Assembly (NCBI GenBank): GCA_003615045.1
Contig: ML014121.1
Coordinates: 62,001-126,000, forward strand
Length of the DNA stretch: 64,000 bases
Source: Caulochytrium protostelioides
Lineage: Eukaryota; Chytridiomycota; Caulochytriomycetes; Caulochytriales; Caulochytriaceae
Reading direction: 5' to 3'
Below are positions 39,974 to 48,984 of the stretch, one piece after another; the first letter of the stretch is position 1; each line of letters opens with the position of its first letter. The translations under genes were made by a program, and so were the position numbers. Below the pieces are notes generated by a model. That model made no database searches. It was not told where the DNA came from and saw nothing but the letters and a program-made list of their open reading frames with translations.

Positions 39974-40456
39974 CGTGCCGGTGCGTCGATCGCTGATGCT
40001 GAGCGGGAGTTGCTGATGCTGATGCTGAGCGGGAACGGCGGTCGCTCGACGACCGGGAGATGGCCAGGGCGGACGGCGTGAAGGGTCGCCGTGGGGTCTT
40101 TAGAGAAGATAAACAAGACGGCGAGCCCGACCCTTCCAATCGACACCAGAACAGAGCATCCTTCGAGTATCCGGTATCCGTCGAGATGCATACCGCTGAG
40201 TGGATTGGATGGAGACGAGCCGCTCCGGTCTCAGTCTAGGGGCCAGATCATCCTCCCACCCAAGTGGACCCACGGAGGCTGATAACGCCCCGCGGGTCTA
40301 AAGCGCCCCCATCCTGCCGCCCACCGGCCAGCAGGCCACGCCCCACTCCGACACAAGTGCTTCCGACACAACGAACCCCCGCCGCTTCAACGGTCGCAAC
40401 CGGTATCAAACAAAAACGACTATCAAGACACATCAGGAGATGCCCTCCTTAGGTTG
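39974..40456. other. Intergenic, RTF2 promoter and sirtuin 3' UTR
   Basis: About 480 bases. Short CTGATG and GAGCGGGA repeats occur at 39990-40035. No gene seen. Confidence 0.45.
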
Positions 40457-42964
40457 TCACGATGATGCGAGCATGCGCGCACTGCGACGGCGAGTCATCA
40501 TCGGAGACCACGGGGGACCCGCAGCAGCGGGAGGCGGCGGCGCGTCGGCATCGTCGACGTTCTTGCGGGAAGCCTTGGCGGGCGCCGCCTTAGCGGCGCC
40601 AGCTTTGCCGGCCAGCTTGCCGGCACCGCGGCCCGTCGTGCTCTTTGTGACGCGGAATGCGTTCTGCAGCGACTTTTGCAACGGCGCCGCGGCGGCGGCG
40701 GCGGCAGCGGCGGCGGCAGCGGCGGATGCGGCAACCATTTGACGGCGCGTCGCGCGCGGCTTGGTGGGCACCGTCGCCGTCGCCGTCGTGGCCATGACGG
40801 CCCGCAGCGTCTGTTGGGGCTGCGCCTCCGACACGGCGTCGTCCGCGTCGTCGTCCACCACGAGAACGGCCGCCTCGGGCGCCACAGCGTCGACGGGAAC
40901 GGCGGGACGGACGGGGTGGATGGCATCCAGCGCCGACGCGACGGCCTGGGGCTCCACCTTGAAGGCGGCCGGGTCGGCGCGCGCGAGGGCGGCCCAAGAC
41001 TTGACTTTGGCGCGGGAGATGCCGCGGGTCGAGCCGCTCTTGAGCCACTGGTGCATGCGGTAGTGCTGTTCCTCGGCCTCGAGGCGGCGCAGCGCGGCCT
41101 TCTTCTGGTTGAGCGCGTCCTTCTTGGCGCGGAGCGACGGCACCTTGCGGCGCTTGATGGGGCTCGAGCGCTGGAGCGGCGAGACCGGCGTCGTGCGGAC
41201 GGCGGCGGGCGGCGCGTCGGCTGTGTGGCGGCTCTGCGGCGTGGTCAGGCCATCCACGGCGCGCGTCACCGACTTAGGCGGTGGCGTCCGTGAGCCCGCC
41301 GACGCGTTGACGGCCGTCTTCGCCGCGGAATCTCGCGAGGTCGACACGTGACGCGCGGCCTCTGGTGCCATGTTGAGCGACAGTTCGGACAGACTGCGAC
41401 GCTCCGCGGCGCTGAGAGCCGAAGACGACGTCTGCGACGCAATCGAAGACAGCGATGAGGACGACAACGATGATACCATTGACGACGACGATGGGAGCGA
41501 CAGCGCATCAACAGGTGACGAGAAGGGCTGAGCACGACGGGCGCAGGGACTCGCCGCGCTGGCCCCGGCGACTTTGGCGAGACGGGCCGCCATCGAGGGC
41601 GACGCCGTCAGCGGGTCCTGGTTTTCGAGACCGCCCGCGTCGGCGTCGGCGTTCTCGAGCGACAGCGCATCAGTGTCGCTCGCAACACGCAGGTCCAAGT
41701 AGGGCGAGACGACCGCCGACGCGCGGCGCGCCGGGCGCAGCGAAGGCGACGTCGGGACCGCCATCAGGCGCGCGTCATTCGCCGTGGAGGACGCCGTCGA
41801 GGCCGTCTCGTCGTCCTCATTGGTCGCGTCGTCGGCATCATCCGCAGCGGCGGCGAGCGGCTCTTCGGGCGTGTCCGGGCACCCTTTCTTCTGGCGGATC
41901 TGGCGCTCGAGCTGGGCGATTTCGCGCTTGCACAGCGTGATGGCCTTGCGGCGCTCGAGACTGGCTTCCTCGTCGGCGATGGCTTGCACCATGTCGTCCG
42001 CACAGCCCAGCAGCTGGTAGTCAAAGACGGCATCCCACTCCTTGCCGAGGGGCTCTTTGTTGATTAGGATCACGCGGCCGCTCGGGCGCTCGTGGACTTT
42101 GGCCGCCAAGTCCTTGATCAGCATCTTGATGCCAATGACCTTCAGCGACGTCCCGATCACAATGAGCAGATCGGGCCGCCGCCGCTGGTCGGCCGCCGCG
42201 ATGCGCGCGATCGCTTCGCCCTGCGCGTGTGGCTCGTTGTAGAGCACGATGTTGGGCCGCAGGTGGCCCAAGGCGCCGAGCGACCGCTTGCCCGCCGCCT
42301 CGCGGACTCGGTCGTGCGCTTCGCACGCTTCGCACGGCACGGTGCGGCCCTCCAGAAACTCGGCTTGCAGCGCCATACTGAACGTGCACGCGTGGCCGCA
42401 CCGCGTGCAGACGACGGTGTCCAGCTCGCCGTGCAGGCGCACCACCTTGCCGTCGGCACAGGTCTCCGTGTACTGCGCGAGCGGCAAACGCGCCTCGAGG
42501 CCGTCGATGTTCTGGGTATAGCAGCGCAGCAGCTTGCCGCGCGTATCGAGCTGCTTGATGAAGCGGTGGGCGCGCGTCACATCGGCTCGGTCCGAGCGTT
42601 GCTTGAGGTCGCCGATGAACGCAAAGAAATCCGCCGTCGACTGCGCCTCGCGGAACACACTAACATCAAACAGGTCCTTGCCGCGCGTCGCGCAGCTCGC
42701 CGACGCCCCGGGCCGCGTGGGCACCACGTTGTAGAGGCCATGGAGCGAGCGGAAGTCGGGGATGCCGGCGGCAACGCTGATGCCGGCGCCCGTGACGACC
42801 ACACAGCGCCGCGAGCGCGCCAGCGCGCGCACCACGCCGTCCAGCATATCCGGCTCGGGCAGCCGCGTCTCCGTCGGCACGGGTGCCGGCACGGGCGCCG
42901 CCTCCGACTTAGGCTCGCGCTTGGCGGGCCGCGCCGCCTCCAGCTTCTGCGATAACGACGCCAT
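40457..42964 (-). CDS. Hst3/Hst4-type NAD-dependent histone deacetylase (sirtuin) with long tail
   Basis: Class Ib fungal-type sirtuin; yeast Hst3/Hst4 remove acetyl from H3K56 after replication. The single exon encodes 835 aa, of which about 40-345 is the Sir2 domain: GAGIS (59-63), GIPDFRS (67-73), TQNID (150-154), catalytic His178, zinc cysteines CTRC (186-189) and CEAC (211-214), and GTSLKV (271-276). Features specific to Hst3/4 include LLRCYTQNIDGLE, LRPNIVLYNEPHAQGE and INKEPLGKEW. The remaining 490 residues are Ser/Ala-rich and disordered. Near the end, QKSLQNAF (763-770) resembles a degenerate PCNA-interacting motif and is followed by basic sequence. Start: ATG at 42964. Confidence 0.92.
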   Translation of the reverse strand: MASLSQKLEAARPAKREPKSEAAPVPAPVPTETRLPEPDMLDGVVRALARSRRCVVVTGAGISVAAGIPDFRSLHGLYNVVPTRPGASASCATRGKDLFDVSVFREAQSTADFFAFIGDLKQRSDRADVTRAHRFIKQLDTRGKLLRCYTQNIDGLEARLPLAQYTETCADGKVVRLHGELDTVVCTRCGHACTFSMALQAEFLEGRTVPCEACEAHDRVREAAGKRSLGALGHLRPNIVLYNEPHAQGEAIARIAAADQRRRPDLLIVIGTSLKVIGIKMLIKDLAAKVHERPSGRVILINKEPLGKEWDAVFDYQLLGCADDMVQAIADEEASLERRKAITLCKREIAQLERQIRQKKGCPDTPEEPLAAAADDADDATNEDDETASTASSTANDARLMAVPTSPSLRPARRASAVVSPYLDLRVASDTDALSLENADADAGGLENQDPLTASPSMAARLAKVAGASAASPCARRAQPFSSPVDALSLPSSSSMVSSLSSSSLSSIASQTSSSALSAAERRSLSELSLNMAPEAARHVSTSRDSAAKTAVNASAGSRTPPPKSVTRAVDGLTTPQSRHTADAPPAAVRTTPVSPLQRSSPIKRRKVPSLRAKKDALNQKKAALRRLEAEEQHYRMHQWLKSGSTRGISRAKVKSWAALARADPAAFKVEPQAVASALDAIHPVRPAVPVDAVAPEAAVLVVDDDADDAVSEAQPQQTLRAVMATTATATVPTKPRATRRQMVAASAAAAAAAAAAAAAPLQKSLQNAFRVTKSTTGRGAGKLAGKAGAAKAAPAKASRKNVDDADAPPPPAAAGPPWSPMMTRRRSARMLASS

Positions 42965-43481
42965 CCCCGTCGGCTGCTCACACGCGCGCGCGATGGGTTC
43001 GAGCAGTGGTCCTGTTTGACGTTGTCGCCGTTACAGTGGGGCGGCAGAATGAATCACGATGGCGACAGCGATCGCGATCGCGACCGTGATGGTCGGCAAG
43101 CAGCAGCGGTGGTGGGCCGTGTAATCATCCCCTGAGACGGAGGTCAGCCCGATAGTAGCAGATGCTGGCGACGCGCCGATGTTCTTCAGGCGGATCTGGG
43201 TGGATGGCAACGCTCTCAGCCGAAAGGGATCCGTGAGGAGCTCAGCAAACAGCAACGAATAGCACGGTTGGCGACACGGGGCGGTGCCACACCGGGGCGA
43301 GAATGGGCGATGGCGGCCAAGTAGACTTTGGCTAGCAGGTATGAATGGTATGACGGGTACGGCCGGTATGACTGTAATGATGCGAATGCAATCGAACGTG
43401 TGCGCTAAGAGAACTCGGGCGAAGTTCGGCGCCGAAGGGATCACGAATCCCGTTAGAATGATACAGGCCGTCGGCTTATGT

Positions 43482-43500
43482 GGGTGATATTATGTCACCC
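43482..43500. repeat. Small inverted repeat
   Basis: GGGTGA and TCACCC arms separated by seven bases. Role unknown. Confidence 0.4.
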
Positions 43501-44146
43501 AGCTGCGATGGGTCGGTGTCAGCGCACGTCAACGCCGGCGGAGAAAAAAAGAATGGCGTCAACGCCAACGACAAGAATTCGGCTGTCGTGAAGATGTCCC
43601 CTTGTCAGTCGCAATCACGGTCCGTGCTGACGACGCGTACCGTATGAAAATATGACTTGTGTATACCGATAGTATGAAGCGAGGGGCGACGCTTGAAGTG
43701 TTCCGCCGTCGACTGCGCCGCCCTTGCCGCCCTGGCCAGAGGATGCATCATACGTATGACTCATGCACGACGCTGCAGGATGGCAACGGGAGCATGCGGC
43801 GAGCATGCCATGCACGCGCTTCGAGCGATGCATGCGGTGCCATGACGCGGCACGCGCACGACAGGCAACGCTGCCCGCGGCCCGCGCCATGACCCTGAGC
43901 CGGCACGCGGGAGGCCCCCGCGAAGGCGCCTGCTCATGCCGCCCGCCGCGGCGGCGCCGTCGGCCCTGCGTCGAGCGTCTTTCGGCACCGGCACCGGCAC
44001 CGGCATCGGCATTGGCCAACGAGGGAGCGCGCCGACAGCGCCCGCAAGCGCGGACCGGCGGCCGTGCGCCGCCGTCGCGCGCGGCCATCCGGCGGACCGG
44101 CGCTTTCGGTGTCGGCGATGGCGGCCGCCACCCAGCCGCTTGAAAG

Positions 44147-44147
44147 C

Positions 44148-44179
<32 letters not shown>

Positions 44180-44236
44180 GCCGCCGCCGTTACCGCCGCC
44201 GCCGTTGCCGACGCCGCCGTTGCCGACGCCGGCGGG
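44147..44236. repeat. Impure GCC / GCCGAC / GCCGTT array
   Basis: About 90 bases of GCC-based trinucleotide repeats interrupted by GAC, GTT and TTG variants, in non-coding sequence. Confidence 0.6.
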
Positions 44237-44618
44237 AGGGGTCGTGCTTTGACGGCGTCGACTCAGCCCGTCGCGTGATGCGGCGTCCCGGCGATCCTCC
44301 CCTCGCCGAGCTGCCCGCCACCCCCCTTCATGGAGACGAGGAAAGGAGAGAGCACCTCAACTCAGCTGGGGGGGAGTATGGGCGTATGATACATCGAGGG
44401 ATGGCGTCCTATCATCAGCACAGAACAGCCAGAAAATAGAGGATCTCGGCAATAACATAGCGGGATATGGCATGCTATCCATGGTCGTTGTCTTGTCTCT
44501 TTGATCGGCTGAAGCCGCCGCCGCGAGACGATGGCATCACGGCCATTTTTCGTGCATCGGCTCACAAAGAATTGGCTTTTATCATACGTTCATCTACGAG
44601 ATAAGACGAGCGATGTTT

Positions 44619-47600
44619 CTATTTGGATTTGGTCGTCAAATGCTCGGCCGCAAACGCATGTAGCGGGGCCAAGGTGACTTGGAAGGAGGACCCGTACTGC
44701 TGGTCGACCTCCGTAAGCAGCGCACAAACCTCCTGCACGCGCTGGCCGACCACGCCGCGCTCCAAGCTCCGCTTCTCAGCATCGCGGAAGAGCGGAACGT
44801 ACTTTTGGAGCGCAAACTCGTTGTACCGCCGGGCCTGGCGCTGGTGGATCAGAGTGCCGTGCATGCAGAGCCGGCGCAGGAGCTGGCGGTCGGCGATGGC
44901 GCGGCGGGACGCCTCGGCGGCCTCGCCGAGCTCGGCGAACGCGCGCTCGGTCGCCTGAAGCTGCTCTTCCATCTCCATCACGGCGGCGCGGACGGTGTTG
45001 AGCTGCCCCTCGACTTCATCGACATCCGACAGCGTCTGGCGCAGTTTCTTGCCCATCTCGTCGATCGCGCGGCGCAAACTCGACTGCGCCTGGCTCTTGG
45101 CATCCGAGCGCTGCTGCTGGTTGATACTGCGGCTCGTGATGGTCTCGTGACGCGTGATGTTGCGCTCCATGTCCGCAACCATCTTCTGCTGGAGCTTCAG
45201 CAAGCTCGCGTGCTTCAGCTGCATGCGGTAAATCTCAGCCTTCATCTCCTTCATCTCGGCGGCGCCGACGTCCGGATCGAGCGCGGCTTGCGTTTCCTTC
45301 GCGAGCTGTATCTTCTTCTCCCACAGCAGAATCTGGCGCTCCGCGTACAGCAGATCGCTAAGCGTGCGCTCCTTCTCGGCCTGCAGATCGGCGATGCGCT
45401 GCTCGAGCTGGATACTCGCGCGCTCGGCGTCCTGGAGCTTCCCACGGAACTCCTGCTGCAGATTTAACGTGGACTCACGCACCGCTTCGCCGTGCTTGCC
45501 CTCGGTATGGATCAGCGTGTTCAGACGCGTCATCTCGGTATGCAGCGCGTTGAGGCTTTTCTTAAGCGAGCGCGTCAAGGCTTCTTCCTTGCTGAAGGTC
45601 TGGTCGATCTGAATGCGTTTGCGCGTCAGCAGATTGATCTTGAGACGCGTGTCCTGATTCTCATCGCGCAGCTCAGAGGCCCGCTTCGTCAGACTCAGGA
45701 GCTCTTCCTGCAGACGCAACCAGGACTGCTGCAGCTCGCCGTTCTCCTTGACCTTGGCTTCGATTGAGTGGCTCAAACTGTGTATCATCGCTTCCAAGGG
45801 ACCCACGTTCTCGTCAAGGTTGTTCGACTTGAGCTGTTCGTACTTGCGGTTCAGCACGTCCGCTTGCGCAAGCTTCTTCTTGAGCTCGTCGTTGTTGTCG
45901 TTCTGGCGCTGGACAAACTCCTCTAGCTGGCGCGTCTTCTTTTGAATCTCGTTCTCGCTTTCTTCGAGCAGCGTTCGCACCTCGTCCGACGTGGCCTGCA
46001 GCGTGTACAGTTTCACGCGGGCCTTTGCCATATCGTTTTCGAGTTGCGCCACCGCCAGCTCCTTGTCGCGGTTCAGGGCCTCCAGCTTCTGGTGCTCCGC
46101 CTTGGCCGCTTGGGCCGCTTTCGACAGCGAGGTCTGCTCCTGCAGGCCAGCGGTCAGCTGCTCCTGAAGGATCTTGTTGGCGTTGTGCAAACGCTGAAGC
46201 TGCTGTGAAACATTGCGCGCGTCTCGCTGGCCCTTCTGGTACGCTGAGGTCATCTTGGCGAGATCGGCCTCGGTCAGCTTGAGGGTCTTGTCGACCAAGG
46301 CATACTGTTCGAGCAAAGTATCGCGCTCGGCTTCGGACTGCTGGATCCGCTCGCGCCATTGCGTCACTTCGCCCTCGACCTGACGCTTCAGACTCATCTG
46401 ACGCTCGAGCTCCTCTTGGACGTTGCGCAGCGATTTCTGGAAGCTATCATACTCACGGTCAAACCCAATGCGGCGCTCGGATGCGTCCTTAATGCCAGCT
46501 TCGATCTGCGACAGCACCTGGTCTTTCTGCGTGAGCACGTTGAGGCTGCTCTTCCACTGCTGAAGAATTTGGCGCTTCTCGAACTGGACCGCTTCAATCT
46601 CCGTCGAGGCTTCCTGCAGCACAGCGACGGCCTGCTCCGTCTCTTTGGCCTGCGCACGGTACTGGGCCTCGTAGAAGGCCTTGTCTTCCTGGAGCTGGCG
46701 CAGCGTCGCGACGAGCTGCTCGATGTAGAAGTCCTGGCGACGCTTCTCCATCTCCTGCTGCAGGAGCTGCGCCTCGCCCTTATTGGCCATGCGCTTCGTG
46801 ATCTGGATCTTGCTGCGCATCTCATCGCGGTAGAGCTCGGCCTGGCGCAGCTGGTGCCGCACGCGCTCCATTTCCGTCTTGTGCTCCTGGAGGTTGGTAG
46901 CCTGTTTGTCGCGCAAGCGCTGGGCCTCCTGCAGCTGCGTGGTCTGCGCGGTCACTTTGGCCTCTTCCTGCTCGCGCTGCTCGCGCAGGGCCATGTAGGT
47001 CTCCTGCGATGTTTGCACGCGGGCCTGGATCCCAACGAGCCGCTGCTGCGCCCCATAGAGATCCACACCGATCTGCTCGCGCCGCGCAACGGCCTTCGCC
47101 TCGCCTTCGCGGCGGTCGCGCAGCTCGGCAAGGAGCTTCGCTTTGCTGGCTTGGAGCTGCGACGCGAGCTTGGCCTGGATCGAGGCCATCAACGGGTCGT
47201 TCGGATCCATGTACTCCACGCCCTCGGGCATGGCGTCTTGCGGCGCCGCGTCATTGTCGCTGCGCCCATGGCCGTCGTCTTCCGCAGGCCGGTCCTCAAA
47301 GGTCACGTTGCGATGGTGGTCGCCGTCGTCGCCGTCGTTGCTGTCGTCGCCAAAAATGTCGTCGTTGCCGTCGTTGCCGTCGTCGTCGCCGCCGCCGCTT
47401 GCCAGATCGCGCTCATGCGCGCGCTGCGCCTCAAGAGCCGAGCGACGATCGTGGTCATCGCGCTCAAACGCATCCTCGTGCGCCTGCTGCCGGCGGAACG
47501 CGTCCTCCAACGCGTGCTGCTGGTCGGCCCCGCGCGCCATAGCCGTCACCGCGGCGGCGGCGGCCGTCTGGATCGCGGTCTGGGCCCCCGTCGGCGCCGC

Positions 47601-47846
47601 GGCGTGCACGGGCGTCTCGGCCGCCACGGCTTGCAGCGTCGCCATCGCATCGCGCAGCGCCGTCGCGTCCACGCCGTCCTCGTCGCCGGCGAGCACGTGG
47701 GACGGGGCGGCAGCGTCCCGAGCGGCGGACACGGCCTCACCGGGGGCGGCCATGTCGGCGGTCCTGCCGGGATCTGTGTCGCTCAGGGCGCTGGCGGCCT
47801 CGGCGGCCCCGTGGGGCCGGCCCACCGGCGGATCGGTGCTGGCCAT
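44619..47846 (-). CDS. CCDC40: CCDC40 (FAP172) axonemal ruler protein
   Basis: Long coiled-coil protein that, with CCDC39, forms the 96-nm molecular ruler on doublet microtubules and positions inner dynein arms and nexin links in motile flagella. The single exon encodes 1075 aa. Residues 1-225 are disordered, Ala/Asp/Gln-rich. From about 230 to 1040 almost every stretch has heptad character. The strongest family signature is near 836-860, LWEKKIQLAKETQAALDP, followed by MKAEIYRMQLKHASLLKLQQKM, written here in parts. This matches the CCDC40 C-terminal region. EGVEYMDPNDPLMASIQ before the coiled coil also fits. Start: ATG at 47846. Confidence 0.88.
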   Translation of the reverse strand: MASTDPPVGRPHGAAEAASALSDTDPGRTADMAAPGEAVSAARDAAAPSHVLAGDEDGVDATALRDAMATLQAVAAETPVHAAAPTGAQTAIQTAAAAAVTAMARGADQQHALEDAFRRQQAHEDAFERDDHDRRSALEAQRAHERDLASGGGDDDGNDGNDDIFGDDSNDGDDGDHHRNVTFEDRPAEDDGHGRSDNDAAPQDAMPEGVEYMDPNDPLMASIQAKLASQLQASKAKLLAELRDRREGEAKAVARREQIGVDLYGAQQRLVGIQARVQTSQETYMALREQREQEEAKVTAQTTQLQEAQRLRDKQATNLQEHKTEMERVRHQLRQAELYRDEMRSKIQITKRMANKGEAQLLQQEMEKRRQDFYIEQLVATLRQLQEDKAFYEAQYRAQAKETEQAVAVLQEASTEIEAVQFEKRQILQQWKSSLNVLTQKDQVLSQIEAGIKDASERRIGFDREYDSFQKSLRNVQEELERQMSLKRQVEGEVTQWRERIQQSEAERDTLLEQYALVDKTLKLTEADLAKMTSAYQKGQRDARNVSQQLQRLHNANKILQEQLTAGLQEQTSLSKAAQAAKAEHQKLEALNRDKELAVAQLENDMAKARVKLYTLQATSDEVRTLLEESENEIQKKTRQLEEFVQRQNDNNDELKKKLAQADVLNRKYEQLKSNNLDENVGPLEAMIHSLSHSIEAKVKENGELQQSWLRLQEELLSLTKRASELRDENQDTRLKINLLTRKRIQIDQTFSKEEALTRSLKKSLNALHTEMTRLNTLIHTEGKHGEAVRESTLNLQQEFRGKLQDAERASIQLEQRIADLQAEKERTLSDLLYAERQILLWEKKIQLAKETQAALDPDVGAAEMKEMKAEIYRMQLKHASLLKLQQKMVADMERNITRHETITSRSINQQQRSDAKSQAQSSLRRAIDEMGKKLRQTLSDVDEVEGQLNTVRAAVMEMEEQLQATERAFAELGEAAEASRRAIADRQLLRRLCMHGTLIHQRQARRYNEFALQKYVPLFRDAEKRSLERGVVGQRVQEVCALLTEVDQQYGSSFQVTLAPLHAFAAEHLTTKSK

Positions 47847-48378
47847 GGGTCGAAGGGCGACCGCGCTCGCCGGCAGGGGGCGCGTCGGCTTCGGCTCCGG
47901 TTGTGAGCAATGACGGGGACGAAGTTTTTCGATAGGATGCGCACCTGGCGTCTGGACAAGGAGGCTCTGCGGCCCCGGGCCCGTCTCTCGATCGGGGTTA
48001 GGTCAGGAGGATGGATTTACAAAACGGGAGTCGGGTATGGTAGTCTAGCAACGAGAGGCGCCTCAAATGGGGGGAATCGGCCGTTTGTTCGTTCCTTCGT
48101 AAAGGCTCCCGGGAATGAACGTGACCCTCTAATGTGGATGCGACCGCGCTTTGGGCCTCTAGCACCGTATCACTCGTTATTGGCAAGCATCACTCGCATC
48201 TCCTATCACTTCTCCCGCCTTGTGGTCGCACGCTTTAGCCTTGGCTTCGGCCGCATGTTCCGTATGCCATGATAGTCATGGTCGTTTGCAGCCGATGAGA
48301 CTCAAACCCCTGAACAGTTCGTGTCAGCTCCATGCTCGGATGCTCGAGCAGCGGCGGTCGGCGACGCCGCACGCGGCG

Positions 48379-48410
48379 GGGATATGGCGGGGATATGGCG
48401 GGGATCGGCC
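48379..48410. repeat. 11-bp tandem repeat
   Basis: Two full copies and one partial copy of GGCGGGGATAT. Confidence 0.5.
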
Positions 48411-48505
48411 CTGCTTCCGCCGCGTCCGCGCTACCCACGACCCTTCACGGTCTCCGCATCACCCGTGATCGGCCTCCGCCTTCACCGTCCGTGTTTGGAT
48501 GTCAG

Positions 48506-48540
48506 GATCGGCGGCGAAGATCGGCGGCGAAGATCGGCGG
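48506..48540. repeat. 13-bp tandem repeat
   Basis: Two full copies and one partial copy of a GGCGGCGAAGATC unit. Confidence 0.5.
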
Positions 48541-48984
48541 CTGGGACTGGGGAGCCGGCGCTCCTGAGGGGCCACAGGACACATCAACAGTCGCACAACA
48601 GACATGGGGGCCGCAGAAGTCCGCCGGTTGGCAAGGTAGCCGTGATCTCGTTGTGAGGCTCGACGCCACGGCGATGGCCCTCTGCGGAGCTTTAGCTCCA
48701 TTTAGCTCCATTCGGGGTTCCATTGATCCTTCGAGATTGATGGTCCTTTCAAGGGCAACTCGCTGAAACTCCGATCTGCTGCTCCACCCATGAAAAGGCC
48801 AGCCGAAACCCGCGTATTGAGACTCGGGGCGACACGGTTTATATGATTCAGGCCGGTCACAAGTCAGTCTGGCGATGCCGACGATATGGGCTGGCATCTA
48901 TGATTAATGTCGATATGATAAAGAGAGCAATGGGACATGTGAATAGCTCGAATCCTCCGAGCACGCCGTCAAGCGAATTTTTGG

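Larger units (their letters stand above)
42965..44618. other. Intergenic with GC-rich repeats, sirtuin promoter and CCDC40 3' UTR
   Basis: About 1.65 kb. Near the sirtuin start a frame (43031-43444 minus) has no conserved content. A hairpin with a 6-bp stem and 7-nt loop is at 43482-43500. An impure GCC/GCCGAC array lies at 44147-44236. No gene is recognised. Confidence 0.4.
47847..48984. other. Intergenic, CCDC40 promoter and Prm10-like 3' UTR
   Basis: About 1.1 kb. Short tandem repeats GGCGGGGATAT (48379-48410), GGCGGCGAAGATC (48506-48540) and a duplicated TTTAGCTCCA (48690-48710). No gene recognised. Confidence 0.45.

Noticed and set aside
46359..47906. 515-codon plus-strand frame over CCDC40
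   Set aside because: Leu/Arg/Val-rich mirror of a coiled-coil gene; no independent evidence.
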